A DNA stretch of 64,000 nt from Toxoplasma gondii ME49 (GCF_000006565.2 NC_031480.1:6379170-6443169); one strand, 5' to 3'. Shown: positions 38,101 through 51,700, counted from the first letter of the stretch. The notes: generated by a model from the letters alone, not told the origin. A program made the numbers and translations.

Positions 38101-41100
38101 ATTGTTTCGCCGCCCAACGCCGGCGGCTGCGATCAACTGGGTCCTTGCTCGAGGAAACGACTGTCAGACACTGTCAAAATAGACTTACGGCTGTCGCGCT
38201 CGACCCAGGCATGGGATATATATTCTTCTTGCATGCGATCGAGCCAGGGCGTCAAAAGAAGCGGTTCCTCCACTTTCATCTGCAACAGAGATTTGTCTGC
38301 GACCTCCACCTTTCTCAACCACGCTTTCTCGCGTTTCTCCAGCTTTCTGAAAAGTAAAAAAGACTTGGAGATCAACAAAATCAACAAAAGTCTCTCGTGA
38401 CTTCCACGCGTCAGACTCTCGCACAGTCTCCTGACCATGTCGTGACGATCGAGAGAGTTCTCACATACATGCAGAAATATCCAAGTCTGAGTCTTCAGTG
38501 ATAGATATATATATATATATATATATATATGAGTGTGCTTGTTATTGCCGGTTTATAGTTGTATGCAAGTAAATATATATATACGTATATACATATTACT
38601 GTATAATTTCTGTTTCCAGACTTGTAGATCTTTGTTCGTGCAATGCCTGCGATCTTCTCACCGGAGAAAGCAGACTTTTTTATCGATTTTCGCTTGCTCG
38701 ACTGGGACATGCGACACTGAGAAATCTCTGACAAGCTCGGGATTTCCGTCTGCGAGTGACGCGAGTACTCTTCCATGACGTTTTAGCTGTTTCCAGAATT
38801 TCTCGATCAAACGGTCTCTGAGAGCCTCGAACGCCAATGCATGCAGCTGGTGCTCCTGCCACAAACGCTGTTTCTCCCTCGCAGCGTCGCCAGCAATTTT
38901 CTCTCGCTCTTCCTCGTCGAGGCAGAACGCCTCTCGCGGGAGCGACTCCGCGCTCGCGCGCGTCTGCAGGAACAGAGGAAAAGGATTTTTCGGAAACGCA
39001 TCAACAAAAAGTCGGAAAAAATGGCAGACAGACAAAGAGAAGAGAAAGAAAGGAATGAAGAGAGGGAAAGAGGAGCGGAGAGAGTAGAGAGCGATGAGAA
39101 CGGGGGAAGAAACACAGAAGAAAGAAAGAATAAAGAGGAATTGCCTGATAGAGATATAAACGAAGGAGCCATACACGGAGACACGCAGAGACGGAAAAGC
39201 AGTAGACCAGTAGGTGCACAGAGGGAAGCGTAACAGACGGACTGAAGGAGAAAAGAAAGAGTAGCAGACTGACAGAGTGAGAGAGAGACAAATGGAGAGG
39301 GGAGAACGAGGGACGAGTCCTCAGAGAGAGAAGCAGCCGGGAGAAGAAGAGAAAGAGATACATAAGGAAGAGGGAGAGCGAGGCAAATCCGACAATGCGC
39401 AGAGAAGGACACTGCGATTTCAAAGGCACAACATTGGTCCTGTGTACATCGGCAGTTGGTGTCGGCTGCTTCCCGAGACGATTCGTTGGAATTCCTGAGT
39501 GATTCTTTCCTCCTGAGCCGATCTTCTGCTTTTCTCCGCCATGAGTGTGTGCGTGTGTATTTGACAGGCCAGTTGTTTCATTACATGCGTTCGACTTGTT
39601 TGGGTTTTTCGCACTCTTGGAAAAAACAAGTCCAATCTTGTGTTTTCCCAGCTTGAGCAACAGTTCGCGCAAGATGTCTCCTGAACGGTGGATCTCTTTT
39701 CTCTAAATCAGATTTTTTCGGCTGAGAACAGCTGGCTTCTCTCTACCGCTTGCTGCGTTACGCAGGAGGCAAAATGTCGCCCACCTCGTTCTCCGCCACG
39801 AGGACGGCCAGAGCCTCTCGAATCTTTCGCATCTCGGCTGCAACCGCTTCTCTGCTTTCCTGACTGTCTTGGACATTTTCGTGACTCGTCTCTTTCGACG
39901 TCATGTGAGCCTCGACTGCGGGATCCGGTTTCCAGAGTTCCATGGAGGCATCGCCACAGCCGAGGTATTTTCTCGCGGCTCTCGTCTCTAGCAGAGAGGG
40001 AGAAGGTTGCACCCTACGAAGAAAACCGCACTCCACAAAGGCTAGACTGTGCCTCGGCGCCGCGTTGAAACTTCAAAGGGAGTCCTTTGGTCAGCGTCCG
40101 GTGTCGAGGCGACCGCGTTGGACGCTTCTGTTTTCTCTTGCTGAAGAATCTCGATCTCCCGGCTTCAAAAAAGCCGTCAAGCGACGCCGCAAAGCAAGTG
40201 ACTCTGCTCTCTCATGACTCACTGAAGGCGAGAGGAAGAGACCGGCGGACGACACCGAGGGTGGAAGAAACCGCTGAGTCGCGAAACCTGCAGCTGACGA
40301 CTCACCAAGCGATGGGCGGTGTTCGGTGAACCTCACAGGCGAGACCACAGGGTGTCTGAGCAGCAGAACTCGATCTGTCAGATTTGCTTTCTTGCCCCGA
40401 CAGGCTACTCTTCCAGATGAGAAGGCCGTCGCGTCCGGCGATCGTCGCCACGAGGAAACGGACATCGTCCTGCAGTGGAAACGCGACAGCGGAGGTCACT
40501 GAGATGTCTGTGCCCCCGGCGTCTCCGCAGAGATCTCGAGTCCAGAGAACTCGACAGAGAAGGTTCTTTCGCGTGCGACCTTCTGTTTTTGATGGAGGCG
40601 CCTTTTCTGTGGATGTCGCCGCGTCTTTAGCAACGCTGTTCGCCACCGAAGACTCGTCTCCTCCGGAATCGATCTCACGCTGCGGAAGCCGAGGCACGCT
40701 GACTGCATGCACACGACTGTGCGCCGATGTCGCCAGAAGGAGGCAGGTGTCTGCGGCTAGAGGAGCCACAGCGGGAGGTGGAAGAGAAGCAGAAGAGACA
40801 GATGGAGACGCAAGGCTCCGAAGGAGACTAGAAGCCACTGCGATGCAGCAGAGAGGAGAGGCCGGAGGACTACGAATCAAGGCGTCGAGATCTGTGGGGC
40901 GAGTTGTGTCGTTCCAGAGCTGGACAAAGTCGAAGCAAACGATCTCGCCCAGCGCAGTCCCGACGTAGATGCCTTTGGCGACGACGCAGAGGCAGGCGGG
41001 GCAGACGTCGAGTTTAGCAGCGCGGAGCAGACACTGCAAGGAAGTGAAGAAAGGAACGACAAGACAGAGGTGAAGACGATGGGGAACGAGCTGAGCTTGA

Positions 41101-44100
41101 GGAGAAAGCGACGGCGGAACGTATGTAAGAGACTCAGGTCGCTGCGGTCGAGCTGGCTGGCTCCGACGCCGGGAGAAGGAGTAGGGATTCGCGAACGAGA
41201 CGTTGAGGCCTCTTCACCGCGAACAACGAGGTAGGGTCGCTAGAAGCAGAAGGCGGCGAGAAACAGGGGAAGCGAAGCAAAGAAGAGAGGGAGACAGGAA
41301 GGCCAGAGCTTCACGGAAGAGTGCTCTGCTCGGTAGTGGAAGGCCAGCGAGAAGACGCAGACGCAGAAACGAAGTGACAAGGGGAAGGAAAAGAAGGCGA
41401 AGGGCACAAGAAGACAGGGAGTTGCAGCAACGCGGAAAGAAGGAAACCGAGAAGGAGGGGAAACGAGAGCGAAGGTGAAGAATATAAGACTCACAGTGTC
41501 GGACAGATCTTCGTTTCGAGGAAGGGAGGAGCGAGAGGGAGCAGCAACGAAGAAAAGGACATTGAGAGGCGGTTCTTCCAGACGTAGAATGTTCCCACAG
41601 GCGAGGAGCCAGCGTGTGGAGGCAGAGAGAGAAGCCTCGGGGTGTTGAATCCACGCCACGTCTTTTCTCAGCATAACTCGCATTTCATCGGCTTCTGCAT
41701 GAAGTGACAAACGGTTTCTGCGAGGCCGTCCACGATTCGCATCCTGGGCAGAACGAGGGAGTGAAGAGGAAACAGCGACGACAGCGCAGACAAGCAAAGG
41801 CAACGCGAGACATAGCCCAGTGGAGAACGAAGGAAGTTGGTCCACACGGTGCGGCTCGCGCCCTCGAGATTGGGTCGCGAGGAGCGAAAAACGCGAGAAG
41901 ACGAGAGCCGGAACTGTCCCACCCGCCGGTAGTTTTTTTTGCTTGCAGGCGGACACCGGTGTGTGTCTGCGCCGCCGGAGAAAAACGCGCGTTCCAGCGA
42001 GGACAGGCCGAGCATCCTGCGCAGCTCGCAGTCAGGTCGGGCAGTGAGATACATATATATATATATATATATATGAAGACGGACAAACATATCTTCGGAG
42101 TCCCTTCACAGGAGACAGAGAGTCGGGAAGTCAAGAAAGATGGACCCCGAGAAGCGGCCGCGACGAAACGCGTTTGGAGACATGTTGTCGTCAACACCTG
42201 GCCAGTGTACGTACAGACCAACATGTACAGCCTGCCGCTACCTGCATATGAAGGCCGAGAGCTTTGGGGACTGCCAAGGTGCCGAGGACTACGAGATCTC
42301 GGAAGGTGGAAGAAGATAAGCTAGAACCTTCGCATGTCACCCGAAGAAACGCGAGAGTGTCTTCGCTAATCAAGGCTCCCAGAAGAAGAAGCGAAGAACC
42401 TTCGTGGTTTTCGACGACTTCTGGACAGACCGCGAGGCCTCGAATGGGTTCCTCCGCGACTCTGGAGAAGACAAAGTCTGCGTCGGAGGGAAAGGTAATC
42501 ATCCCGTCGATTCAAACAAAAGAGAGGAAACACTGCGAGAGGCAAACAGGCACGACGACAGAGTGGAAGGAAACGCGAGTTTTCCACGGAAGAAGAGTGA
42601 CGAGAAGAACAGCTTCATGTCCAGGGGAGAGACGCCTTAGCAGCGTACTTGATTTCCTTGACGAGTTCAGAGTTTGCCAAGTTCAGACACCGAACAACGC
42701 CTCCTTCACTTCCTGCGAGAATCGCGGAGCCTAGCGCTGCGTGCTCTGCGGTGCAAATACAGCTCAGTCGCGTCGGCAGAAAAATCTGTGACTTCAGGAG
42801 GCAAGTCGACTGTCGAAGGGATTCCTTGTTCTCCCAGAAAGACGGGAGGTGCAGTGAGCAAGTCCTGAGCAGGCGAACCAGACAAAGACAGTTCACAGGC
42901 AGGCAAGCAGCTAAGACGTCGAGGCAGTTAGTTGGTGGTGTAGTCTTCGGGAACGTCGTATGGCCTTCTCGACGATTGCAGGTAGTGTTGTGGACTTTGT
43001 CAAAAGGGTGATGCCAGGCAGAAGAAAAGAAGCGAAAGTCGTCCACGAGAGACGCCAAGCAGAGTAAAAGGGAGAACTTCGAGAAGACAAATGAGTCAAA
43101 TGAGTACGGGCTCTCGTTGGTAGCTCTCTAGAACATCACCTCGCAGCGCGTTTGTGGAATGAAGACACTCTAGGCTCCTCTACGTCAGGTGAGCGATGGA
43201 GGAAATTCTCAGCTTTTAAACACCGAAGAGCGCTTCTTCCTTTCTTCTCGCGTTGGCGGAAACATAACTATGATAGCGAGGCCTCGTACATGGTAACTTC
43301 CACACTCGAGGACGATGCGGTCTGTGAGTTCTACCTTATCAGTCCTGTGCTTGTCGCTGTCGTGACCTCGAAGTCTTCAACACCTGGCGCAGATGCTTTT
43401 CCTGGGACGTCGCGGACGACGACGCCAACGAGAGGATCGTGAGAGCAAAGTCCAAGGAGCTTCGTCTGCAGACGGATGTTGCTAGAAACAAAGGACAAGA
43501 AAACCACAAGACGACGAGAAGAAAGCTCTTGCTCTCGAAGGCTCCCTTTCGAATCACTCACATCCACTGACTTCCATCTCTTCACACCAGTCGATCAATG
43601 TTCCTCTGAGACGTTTGTCGACATATACATGGATCCAGCGACTTCCTTATCTGTAGATTTACACACACCCACACTCTGTCTATGCCTGTATGCACCGAAT
43701 ACCTACATCTTGTCTATCTATATCTATATCCATATATATATATATATATAGCATGGAATGCATACGCACTTTATATACACATTTAGATGTCGATATATAT
43801 ACATATATATAAATTATATATATATATATATATTTGTATGTATGCATATGATCATGTATGTGCAATGCACTGATTACGAAAGATGGGGAACTGTTGCCGA
43901 CGGGGCTGGTAGCAGAGCAATGGAACCTTCCAAGTGTTATGTATCGTCAGCTTTGGATTGTTTGCCTTTTCCTCTTCGTTGTCTATCCGGTACAGAGCGC
44001 TCGACGTTCGTGAGTTGGGAAAGAAAAACGGAAATATTCTTTCTCCACTCTTTCTTACGCGAGTTGTGCGATTTCTCCGCCTCTCCCCTCGGGCTGTGCA

Positions 44101-47100
44101 CTTTTTGAGGAAGTTTTTCGGGACACCTCGCTCTGAGAGGATCTCTTTGGAACAACCTGAGGCGAGGAAAGTGTAAAGGAATTTTGAAATGAATCGCATG
44201 TTCTTTCGAGAGACGCTTGGTTCAAGCACGCAGAGCGCGTTTCAGTGTTGTTTCCCTCAACCCACTGTTTTCTCGAGTTTTTACTGAAGTCCTGCAAAGG
44301 TTCGTTGTCGATGCGAGAAGAGGCTTGTTCGTCTCTGATTTCCAAAGGTAATTTCAACTGGACGTTTTTCTGGAACTCCTGCCCTCCCCGAGTCGATGCT
44401 TCCGGACATCTTAAACTCCGGCGCAAATTCTGACGAGAAACAGGACCTGTCTCAACAGTGTGACCTCCCCCCATCCCCCCGAGGTTTGTGTGGGTGCTCC
44501 TTTCTTTCCAGGATGCGTCTGTGGAGTTAGCTCAAAGGTCGCGCCTCATTTTCGAAGGTTGCTTCCGTCATGTTTTCCGCAGCTTTATCTCAGTGCGAGA
44601 AGCGCGTTTGTGAGACCACGCTGACATGGGAGGGAAACATGCAAGGATGGAAGTCGAAGGGCCATACGGAAGAGCTCGTAAGGGACATACGAGAAAAAGC
44701 AAAGGACGCTCGGACTCCCACCGTTGCCTTTGAAGATGGTGAGTTTTCGTTCTCAGTAGACAGCGAAATAAGAACTGCGTGGTGTCGAAGAAGCGAGACA
44801 TGCTAGTGACAATCGGCCGGCAGGCCACAGCGTTCTTTGCGACATTGGTTTCTGCGCGTCATCGAAGTCTGAGAAATGTCGGTTCGAATAGGGGCACTAT
44901 CACGAAGAGTGTACACAGGCATTCTTTTCTGCCAAGAGCGAGGAAGGTAGAACGCGACAGCTTTACCTCTTGCAGAACCGAGGACGCATGTGAGAAGAGG
45001 GGGGTCGCATTCTTCGTCGTGCAGTAACTTTTGCAGCGTCTCTTACCGACGCCGAATCTTCAGAAACACACGGGAGAGACGATTCCAGTAAAACCTCATC
45101 GGCGAGGAGAAGAAGACGCTTCCTGCGCTCAGCTGTCACGACCCTGAGGACGCGAAGTGATGGACAGCTGTCCTCTGCGACTTCTGAAAACTACAGAAAA
45201 CCTCCGAAAAAACAGGAATCCTTTGCACGAGACGAAAGGCGCTGTGGCAGTCCGACTCCACCTGAATCCGCCATCCGTGGTACACATTGTGAGAGGGAAT
45301 TCGGACCTTCCTGCAGAGTCGTTTTCTTGGGAGCACATACTACGCGTCGGACTGCTGTGTGTGAGGTGAGGACTAGCCTCTCTGTCAAGCATTCTTCGTC
45401 CTCGTCACGGTAGGTGAATCGACAAGGGGAGACAAAGGGGATACAGCGTTTCGTTAACAAAGAGGAGAGGGAAGCACGAAAAGGGGGGAATGTGCAGAAA
45501 AGCGGAGGGAACATGGGAGAGATTTTCTCTGCTGACGGAGACAGATTCTTTCGAGGAAGAATGGAAACGACACCAGCAGTCGAGTGACGTAAACAGCTCA
45601 ACAACTCTTGCTTCGCATGCAGTGGTACGCCGTTGTCGGTGAGGAGCTATCGAAACCAAGCCGCCTTAGGCCTACAAAAAGGTATATCGGCATCCACAGC
45701 CACAGTGTCTCCTCAAGGTGATCCATTGACTCGTATTCGTTCCCAGGAGACACATAGTCAAGGACTACAAAACAGGAAAGCGTTTTTTCGGAGACGCGTG
45801 AGACAGAGACTGAGAACAACAGACGACACAGACACAGGATGAGGGAAGAGCCTCTCGCTCGTACCCTGCAAGTGTCTTCCTGAGGGGTTTGCGGAAGCGC
45901 GAAGGATGCGCTGTTCGCGAGGAGGAACTCGTGGATATCACAAACGCCTCGCTTGCAAGGAAGAAACAGAAAGGCGGAGAGAGACTCTCTCGCTACCGGC
46001 GCTCCAAGGAGAGGCTGATGAAGCACATCGGAGGCCACTCGGCTTGTCAAGCGGCGAAGTTCCGAACTGTGCGCCTGGAGGGCCTGCTACGAAGTCAAAT
46101 CATTTCACCAAAGAAACAAACACTCGACAGGATCTGCCCTCACGCTTGAGGAAGTAGGAGAGACGAAGACAGAACGTCGCCGACGAACACAGGGTTTCTG
46201 CCGTTCGTTTTAGACCTGTGGAGGAAGTAGGGAAACCTGGTGTCCGTCGCCGTGTCTCGAGTTCTCTCTTGAGGTCTTTTTCTCTGCCAATACAGATTGA
46301 TACTGTTTGCGATTTTCAGATGTGAAAACAGGCGTTCACCAATACGACGCAACGCACACAGAAATACCTTGATTCATCTCGGCAACTACCCTAGGTAGTG
46401 ACTCTTGCAAACCCCTCCCCCGCCTTATACATACACAGATAACACAGACACGGAGATGCGTACAGCTCCGCAGTTACACTTGTATGCATATTTCGAACAA
46501 TAAATATGCACAGACACACGTATCTATCGATGTATATATCTGTATCTATCTATCTATCTATCTATCTATATATATATATATATCAATCTACCTATATTTG
46601 CAAACTCTGTGTCAACCTTTAGGAGTGTGGTGGAGAGCCATGCTTTGGGAAGTGTCTCCTTTTTTCACTGCAGCCCCGGAGTTCTGCTTTCACCGTTATG
46701 CGCGTTTTCCACCTGTATGAGTTGCAGAGTTCCCAACGAAGCCAAGGACTCTGGCAAGAGAACCTTTTTTCATTGTGAAGGCCTTCAGCTGCTTCGTGTA
46801 GCTTCAGTGCTTTAAGCGACAACTGGACAACTGTGCCTCCCGGGTCAAGGGGAACCTCTGTGAGCTGCAAGTTCCTTCACGCACAGGTGTTTCGGGAGCG
46901 GTGCGGTACTGGCTGTCGTCGAAAGGAAGAGTGAACTCCGAGTTGCACTTGGAGAAGAGAACAGAGAGATCTTCGTGACAAGTGACGAGGTAGGGCTCAG
47001 AAAACAGCAAACTCGTGACCGTGGAAGAAGTCCGGAATGTCCACAAAAGCTTCGGCGTCGTGACGCCTTTCTCCTCGGCCAGGTGAAACACGAAGCCGAG

Positions 47101-48724
47101 ACCCGTCCGCGATGCGGCGCAGCAGCAGCGCATGTCCTTTTCGCTTTTCTTCAGAGACAAGGAAAACCAAGCGAAAGAAACAATGAAGCAATTCGCTTCT
47201 TTTCCAATGGCGTCGACCATGTGGCAGACTGCCTCATTCTTATCCCCGGTCGCAAAAACTTGCACAAATTGCAGAGTTTTGGAGGACCAGTGGGCGACGA
47301 GGTTCGGATTAACAGGACATACCGAGAGCTCGCGGGGTCTACCTGAAGAAAAAGTTGAAACCACGGCGAAAATGAAAGAAACAGCGCCTCCGGAGACCCT
47401 ACGATGGTCAGTGCCACCGTGCTGCGAGTTCCCCTCCATGCTTCACAACTCAGATCGAGGATGAGCGAACGATGGTGACAGCAGAGCGGTACAGCAGTGT
47501 CGGAGCGCTGCTGGCCGTGTCGAGCGGAAGCCTGAGTGCGACGAAAGAAACGAGAAGAAAAGCTGCAGGCAGACGAGCGAGACTGGACACAAGTCCTCGA
47601 GAAACTCAGCGTCACACAGTCGAGGTAGCAGAGAAGAAAGAGAAGCCTCTCAACCAGTCGAGTCCACACGCAACGAAAACGATGTGTGTAGAGGAGGCTG
47701 TGGTGAGAGCCTGGTGTCTACAGAATGCATTTCGTTCTCCGTGTGCGAGTGTTTCGGGAGACGGATGCGTTTCTGATTGGCAAAACAACTGATTACCGAG
47801 GCCAGACACGGGAATCTCCGTTTGCGCAATTTCCTCGTCGGTCGCCGTGTCGTAGACAGTGAGAGCAACAGCCGCTGATAGCCCGCATTTCGCAATGAGT
47901 TCGAGAGCTTCTTTTCGCGAGTGTGGAGAGCACGAGAGATCTTGACTCTCGAAATCTAAGGCGCTCGGAAAAGCCGTTTCCACGTGGGCCTCTTGCTTCG
48001 TCGCCAGACACAGAGAAAGGCAGTACAACCTGCCTCCGCAGGCACTGAAAGCTAGGGCATAGACTTCTCCCGTTGCGAGCTGTTTGTTTTTAGCGCACTG
48101 TAGCGCTTTCACAGTGTATCGCCCTTCTCTGTCTCGCGTCTGGACAGACTCCTTTTTCACAAGGAAGATTTGATTTCTGGACCCTGGGTTCCCCGTTTCT
48201 CCTCGGCCCACACAGGCGACGAGGCTCTGACGCTCGCAGGCAGCAAAACTCGGGAGAAGCTGGACGGGAACCGATTTTCTCGTTTTCTTATGCGTGTTTG
48301 CTTCGCTTTCGAGCGCGCTGAGGCTTCCGTATAGACCGTGGAGGCTGTCGCTGCGCTGACCAGGCACCGAAGCAGAAAAGGACTCTGGTTCAGGCCCTCG
48401 CGCGTCTCGTGAGGAATTCGCCGCTTCCGGCTTTTCTTCGCTGCCGACCTCTGGACGACTCCCAGAGGGCAGCCCATGCGGGCGATTCAGCGTAATCGAG
48501 GCGTGGATCTGTGAGGAGTTTTCTCTCGTAAAACTGACTAAGCTCTGTTGGCCGGTCTCCACGTCCCGCAGACTGAGAGCGTTGCCTGTGAGAGAACACA
48601 GTGTTCTGGAGTCGAGGAACTGGACTGGAGAACGAACAGTCTCCTCCAGATACACTACGGTTGAAAAAAGCCTTGACTTGTCACTCGTTTCTCGCGCTTC
48701 TCCCGTCGGGTTCTCGGCCTCCAT
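27402..48724 (-). CDS. CFAP43: CFAP43-like axonemal protein (WD repeats plus coiled coil), many exons
   Basis: CFAP43 (with CFAP44) tethers inner dynein arms to axonemal doublets; here it would act in male-gamete flagella. The N-terminal start is MEAENPTGEARE (48724). Exons with consistent phase include 48724-47810, 47531-47447, 47342-46885, 46864-46713, 46083-45865, 45143-45047, 43481-43335, 42785-42649, 42477-42242, 41743-41495, 41033-40306, 40046-39785, 38963-38662, 38346-38189, 37494-37298, 36546-36328, 35626-35430, 34972-34826, 34132-34070, 33407-33096, 32555-32423, 31934-31797, 31330-31076, 30084-29946, 29459-29251, one starting 28266, 27910-27798, one starting 27671, and 27518-27402. 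Family signatures: SLPREAFCLD, LRSLLYPPLQVLS, ALQQMMDGQL, EAWMDEVKPED, KQGRVEV, EFRRKIVMVEWEKQ, and the C-terminus NRLRARTIPMF. Junctions between 46713 and 41743, and between 28266 and 27910, are incomplete. CFAP44 is the alternative, but the C-terminus favours CFAP43. Confidence 0.72.
29639..29813. repeat. TA-rich microsatellite, CFAP43 intron
   Basis: Two TA clusters flanking unique sequence, between the exons ending 29946 and starting 29459. Confidence 0.85.
30895..31005. repeat. TA-rich microsatellite, CFAP43 intron
   Basis: (TA)n with GTATG interruptions in the intron between exons 31330-31076 and 30084-29946. Confidence 0.85.
31498..31592. repeat. TA-rich microsatellite, CFAP43 intron
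   Basis: Three (TA)n blocks in the intron between exons 31934-31797 and 31330-31076. Confidence 0.85.
35106..35355. repeat. Long TA and ATGTACATAT microsatellites, CFAP43 intron
   Basis: It includes one of the longest pure TA runs in the window (about 35107-35144), then a second run at about 35216-35242 and a degenerate GTACATATG stretch, all between exons 35626-35430 and 34972-34826. Confidence 0.85.
35898..36075. repeat. TA-rich microsatellite cluster, CFAP43 intron
   Basis: Several TA/CATA blocks between exons 36546-36328 and 35626-35430. Confidence 0.85.
37690..37880. repeat. TA-rich microsatellite cluster, CFAP43 intron
   Basis: Degenerate ATGCATATA/TATA blocks between exons 38346-38189 and 37494-37298. 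A shorter TA run (37216-37284) lies just past the donor of the next exon. Confidence 0.8.
43725..43836. repeat. TA-rich microsatellite, CFAP43 intron
   Basis: (TA)n blocks upstream (plus coordinates) of the exon 43481-43335. A similar tract with TATC repeats lies at about 46545-46585. Confidence 0.8.
46865..46884 (-). other. 20-base GT...AG segment that restores frame in CFAP43
   Basis: Exon 47342-46885 is open up to ...APETP. The next bases run GTGCGTGAAGGAACTTGCAG, exactly 20 nt. Skipping them puts the frame directly into LTEVPLDPGGTVVQLSL, which looks like the next WD strand. Reading through instead reaches a stop at 46804. It could be an ultra-short intron, part of a longer alternative intron sharing this acceptor, or an indel. 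Confidence 0.35.
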
Positions 48725-51700
48725 GCTGACTCGCCTGTTTGCAGTCACCTTTTCGTGTTTGGAGGGGACGCGCTGCTCCGTGCAACAGGGCTTTGTTCCG
48801 GAAGTTTCCAAGGCACGTCACCAGGAACTTCTTTCGATCTGGTTCCGAAGCGTCTGTTGGGTGAGGTTTTATTGAGAGAACGACCTCCGTTCTTCGGTGA
48901 GGAAGAGTCTAGAACAGACATAACGCAACGGCTCTGTAACGTCTGTTTTTCTCGCTCGTGTTCGTCTGCCCTGGATGAGGGTGTCTACGAGATTTCGGAT
49001 ACGAAACAGGGAGCAAGATGATTGGTTTGTGGAGGGACGTCTCTGCAGGCTTGCAGAAATCGACGCTCTTCCTCGGCGTTTCTTCAAAGTGACGAACAAC
49101 AGGACTGTTGCCACTTCCCCAAGAAACGGTAGGCAGGGACACAACATGAAACGCTTGGCAAACCAAGGTAAGGAGCGCTGCCTTTTCTAGGCGACAGACA
49201 CCAAAGCACCGCTCAGAAATGTTTCTGTGGACAAAGACGGCAGAATGCAGATCACCAAAATATGACCCAGTTCGTCAGCTTCTGTGTTGCATAAAAGTCG
49301 CGTTTTTTCACTCAAGAAGGCTATCTCCATGGTTGGGGTACACATAAAAACACAGACGAACCGCACTCCTCGAGTCCGTCACATTTCCATGATTCTTTCA
49401 GACAACTTGAAACGCAGAGCGCAAGGCTCTCATTCGACACAGCGCGGCAAGACCGGGCCGAACTGATGGCTTTTCTTGTCAGAACAGCGAGAAAGGCCTT
49501 TCAGAAACGAACACCCTCTTGCGCAATACACAGCACATGTCCTGTAGCCAGAGAGAAACACGACAGCTATGAAAAGGCACGAGACGAGGAAAAAGGAACG
49601 GCAACATAGGCGATAACAGAGTCGAACGGAAAGAAGGAATGTGCCTGTGGGTCCGCGACAGAAAGCGCAACCGGCGCCCGCGGCTTCCACACTTGCGAAA
49701 CGCGTACACTGTATTTGACTTTGCAATAATGACATAGTCGTTGTCAGCTCTTTTGCGTCATGCACACTCAAGAACAAACGGCCAAAATTCGTTGGAACCT
49801 TTGTAGTCTTGAACTGCAGAGAAATGTGCACGACAGAGACGTTCGTGGGCAGTTTTGAGGGAACAAGAACAGTCAAACGCAAGAAAACTCAACGCGCGTA
49901 ATCCAGGCGTTGACATGCTGAGATTTGAGACTCTGGACATGAAGTTGAAACTCTCTTCTGCGGTAAGTAGACAGATCCATTACGAATGGTGCTGCTCGTC
50001 GTTTGTTTCTGTATGCCAGCAAACTGTGTTTCTCTGCTTTCAGATGTGGGCACAGACATACTGAAAGAAAAACTACTCTGCTTCGGTTTTGGCACTGATG
50101 CTAAAACGTGGCGGCTACGGTTTAAGTGGACCGTCTGTGCACACCGCCACATCACGCTCGCCAACAAACGAGCATACGGATCCGACGTTAGCGGTTAAAC
50201 ACTATCATTCTTTTCAGGAGGCACAGCGATTATTGATGAAGCAAGGCTCTGTCTTGCCTTGTACTGTCTCGTTAGTAGTTTCGTCTGGCGTGAGTGGAAA
50301 TGCATTTGGAGTCGTGAACTGCTGAATCACCGGTGGGGTATTCAAAGTTAGTTACAGGGCACTGTAACCCAGTTTTGTGTCTCGGCCGTTGAAACTCACT
50401 CGGAGTTCAACCCTGTATTGATCAACTCGGTTCATGAGTAGTACGTTTTATATTCGTCTCTACCAAGCGATCTAAAATCCTGCTGTCTTCCCACTCCAGA
50501 GAAACCCGCGTGATTGTCTACACACCGAGGCACTTTCCATGAGAAAGGAAAGAGGAAAAGACCTCAGGGAAGCGCACGTCGCCGACCAGAAGCTGGCGGT
50601 TGCCAAGTGTTAGAATCAACTGCGCACGAAACATCGTTATTCAACGACTGGAAAGATGCACCTCTCGCTGGGGAAGAGATGTGTCTGGTCAGAGGTCCAG
50701 TGATGAAGGGCGTTGTGTCACTGCGTTTCATATGGAGGTGGAAGGATAGGGTGGGGTTCTTGTAAAAATTCAGTTCCAACAAGAGAGAGATATGCTTGGA
50801 CTTTCTTCAGTAGCTTAGCTCAAGTTTTACGGATTGGGTCACAAACCTGGAGAAGAAATCTGAGGAAAAACCGCTACACGGTTATAGAGGCATCGCGACT
50901 GTGACAGTCACGAGAGTTATTTAAACAGGCCAGCGTAGTGGTGTACCAAACACTGTACTTTTGTACAAGCAGCAGGAGGGAACTGGTAATTGCGCAGCTA
51001 AAAATGCCAAAACCGTTTCTTTACGTGCGGCAGCGCCGGATGTGTGGTGAACAGAGAATCAGTACACGAGGCTACCAGGAAGCAGAATCGTTTGAAAGAT
51101 GTTTCTTTATATTCTTTATGAAACATATTGGAGATCTCTGCTATACCTGAATTTTCAAATTTTAAAATGAACGATTTTTATCATTACACTTGTAAATCTT
51201 GGAAACATCCCAATATTTCACTAAACGGTTATCACTTTTTGTAGGACCTAAATATAGCTGTTCTTACATTCTTGCGGTGGAGTGGAATCAGCGCAGAGAC
51301 TGCCAGGAAGCAGGGACCGATTGACGGAAAAAGTGGGAAGTTGGACGCCTTTTTCATCGGCCTCTTCTGTAAACGGCGAACTGAGAAGCAAATCGGTATC
51401 GAAGCTGACAGAACGCCCTGCGTTTCCCTACAGGCACTCTCTCTTACTCAATAAACGTTTCGTCACAGTGGAGGCCGCGTGCTAGCAGCAGCAACTGTCA
51501 GTTGGCCGACCTTGGTTCGGTTTTCGTTTACGCTGTTCATTTCTTTGTCAGACGCTTGAGAATTGCGATGACCCCTAAAGGGCTCTGCAGATTCTCTCGT
51601 GTGTTGCTTTTTCCTGCACTGCATCGATGACACATCCTCGCTGCGAAGTGTTTGACAAACTGGCTTGAAAGGGAAGATGTATTTTTTTCAGGTGTTTCCG

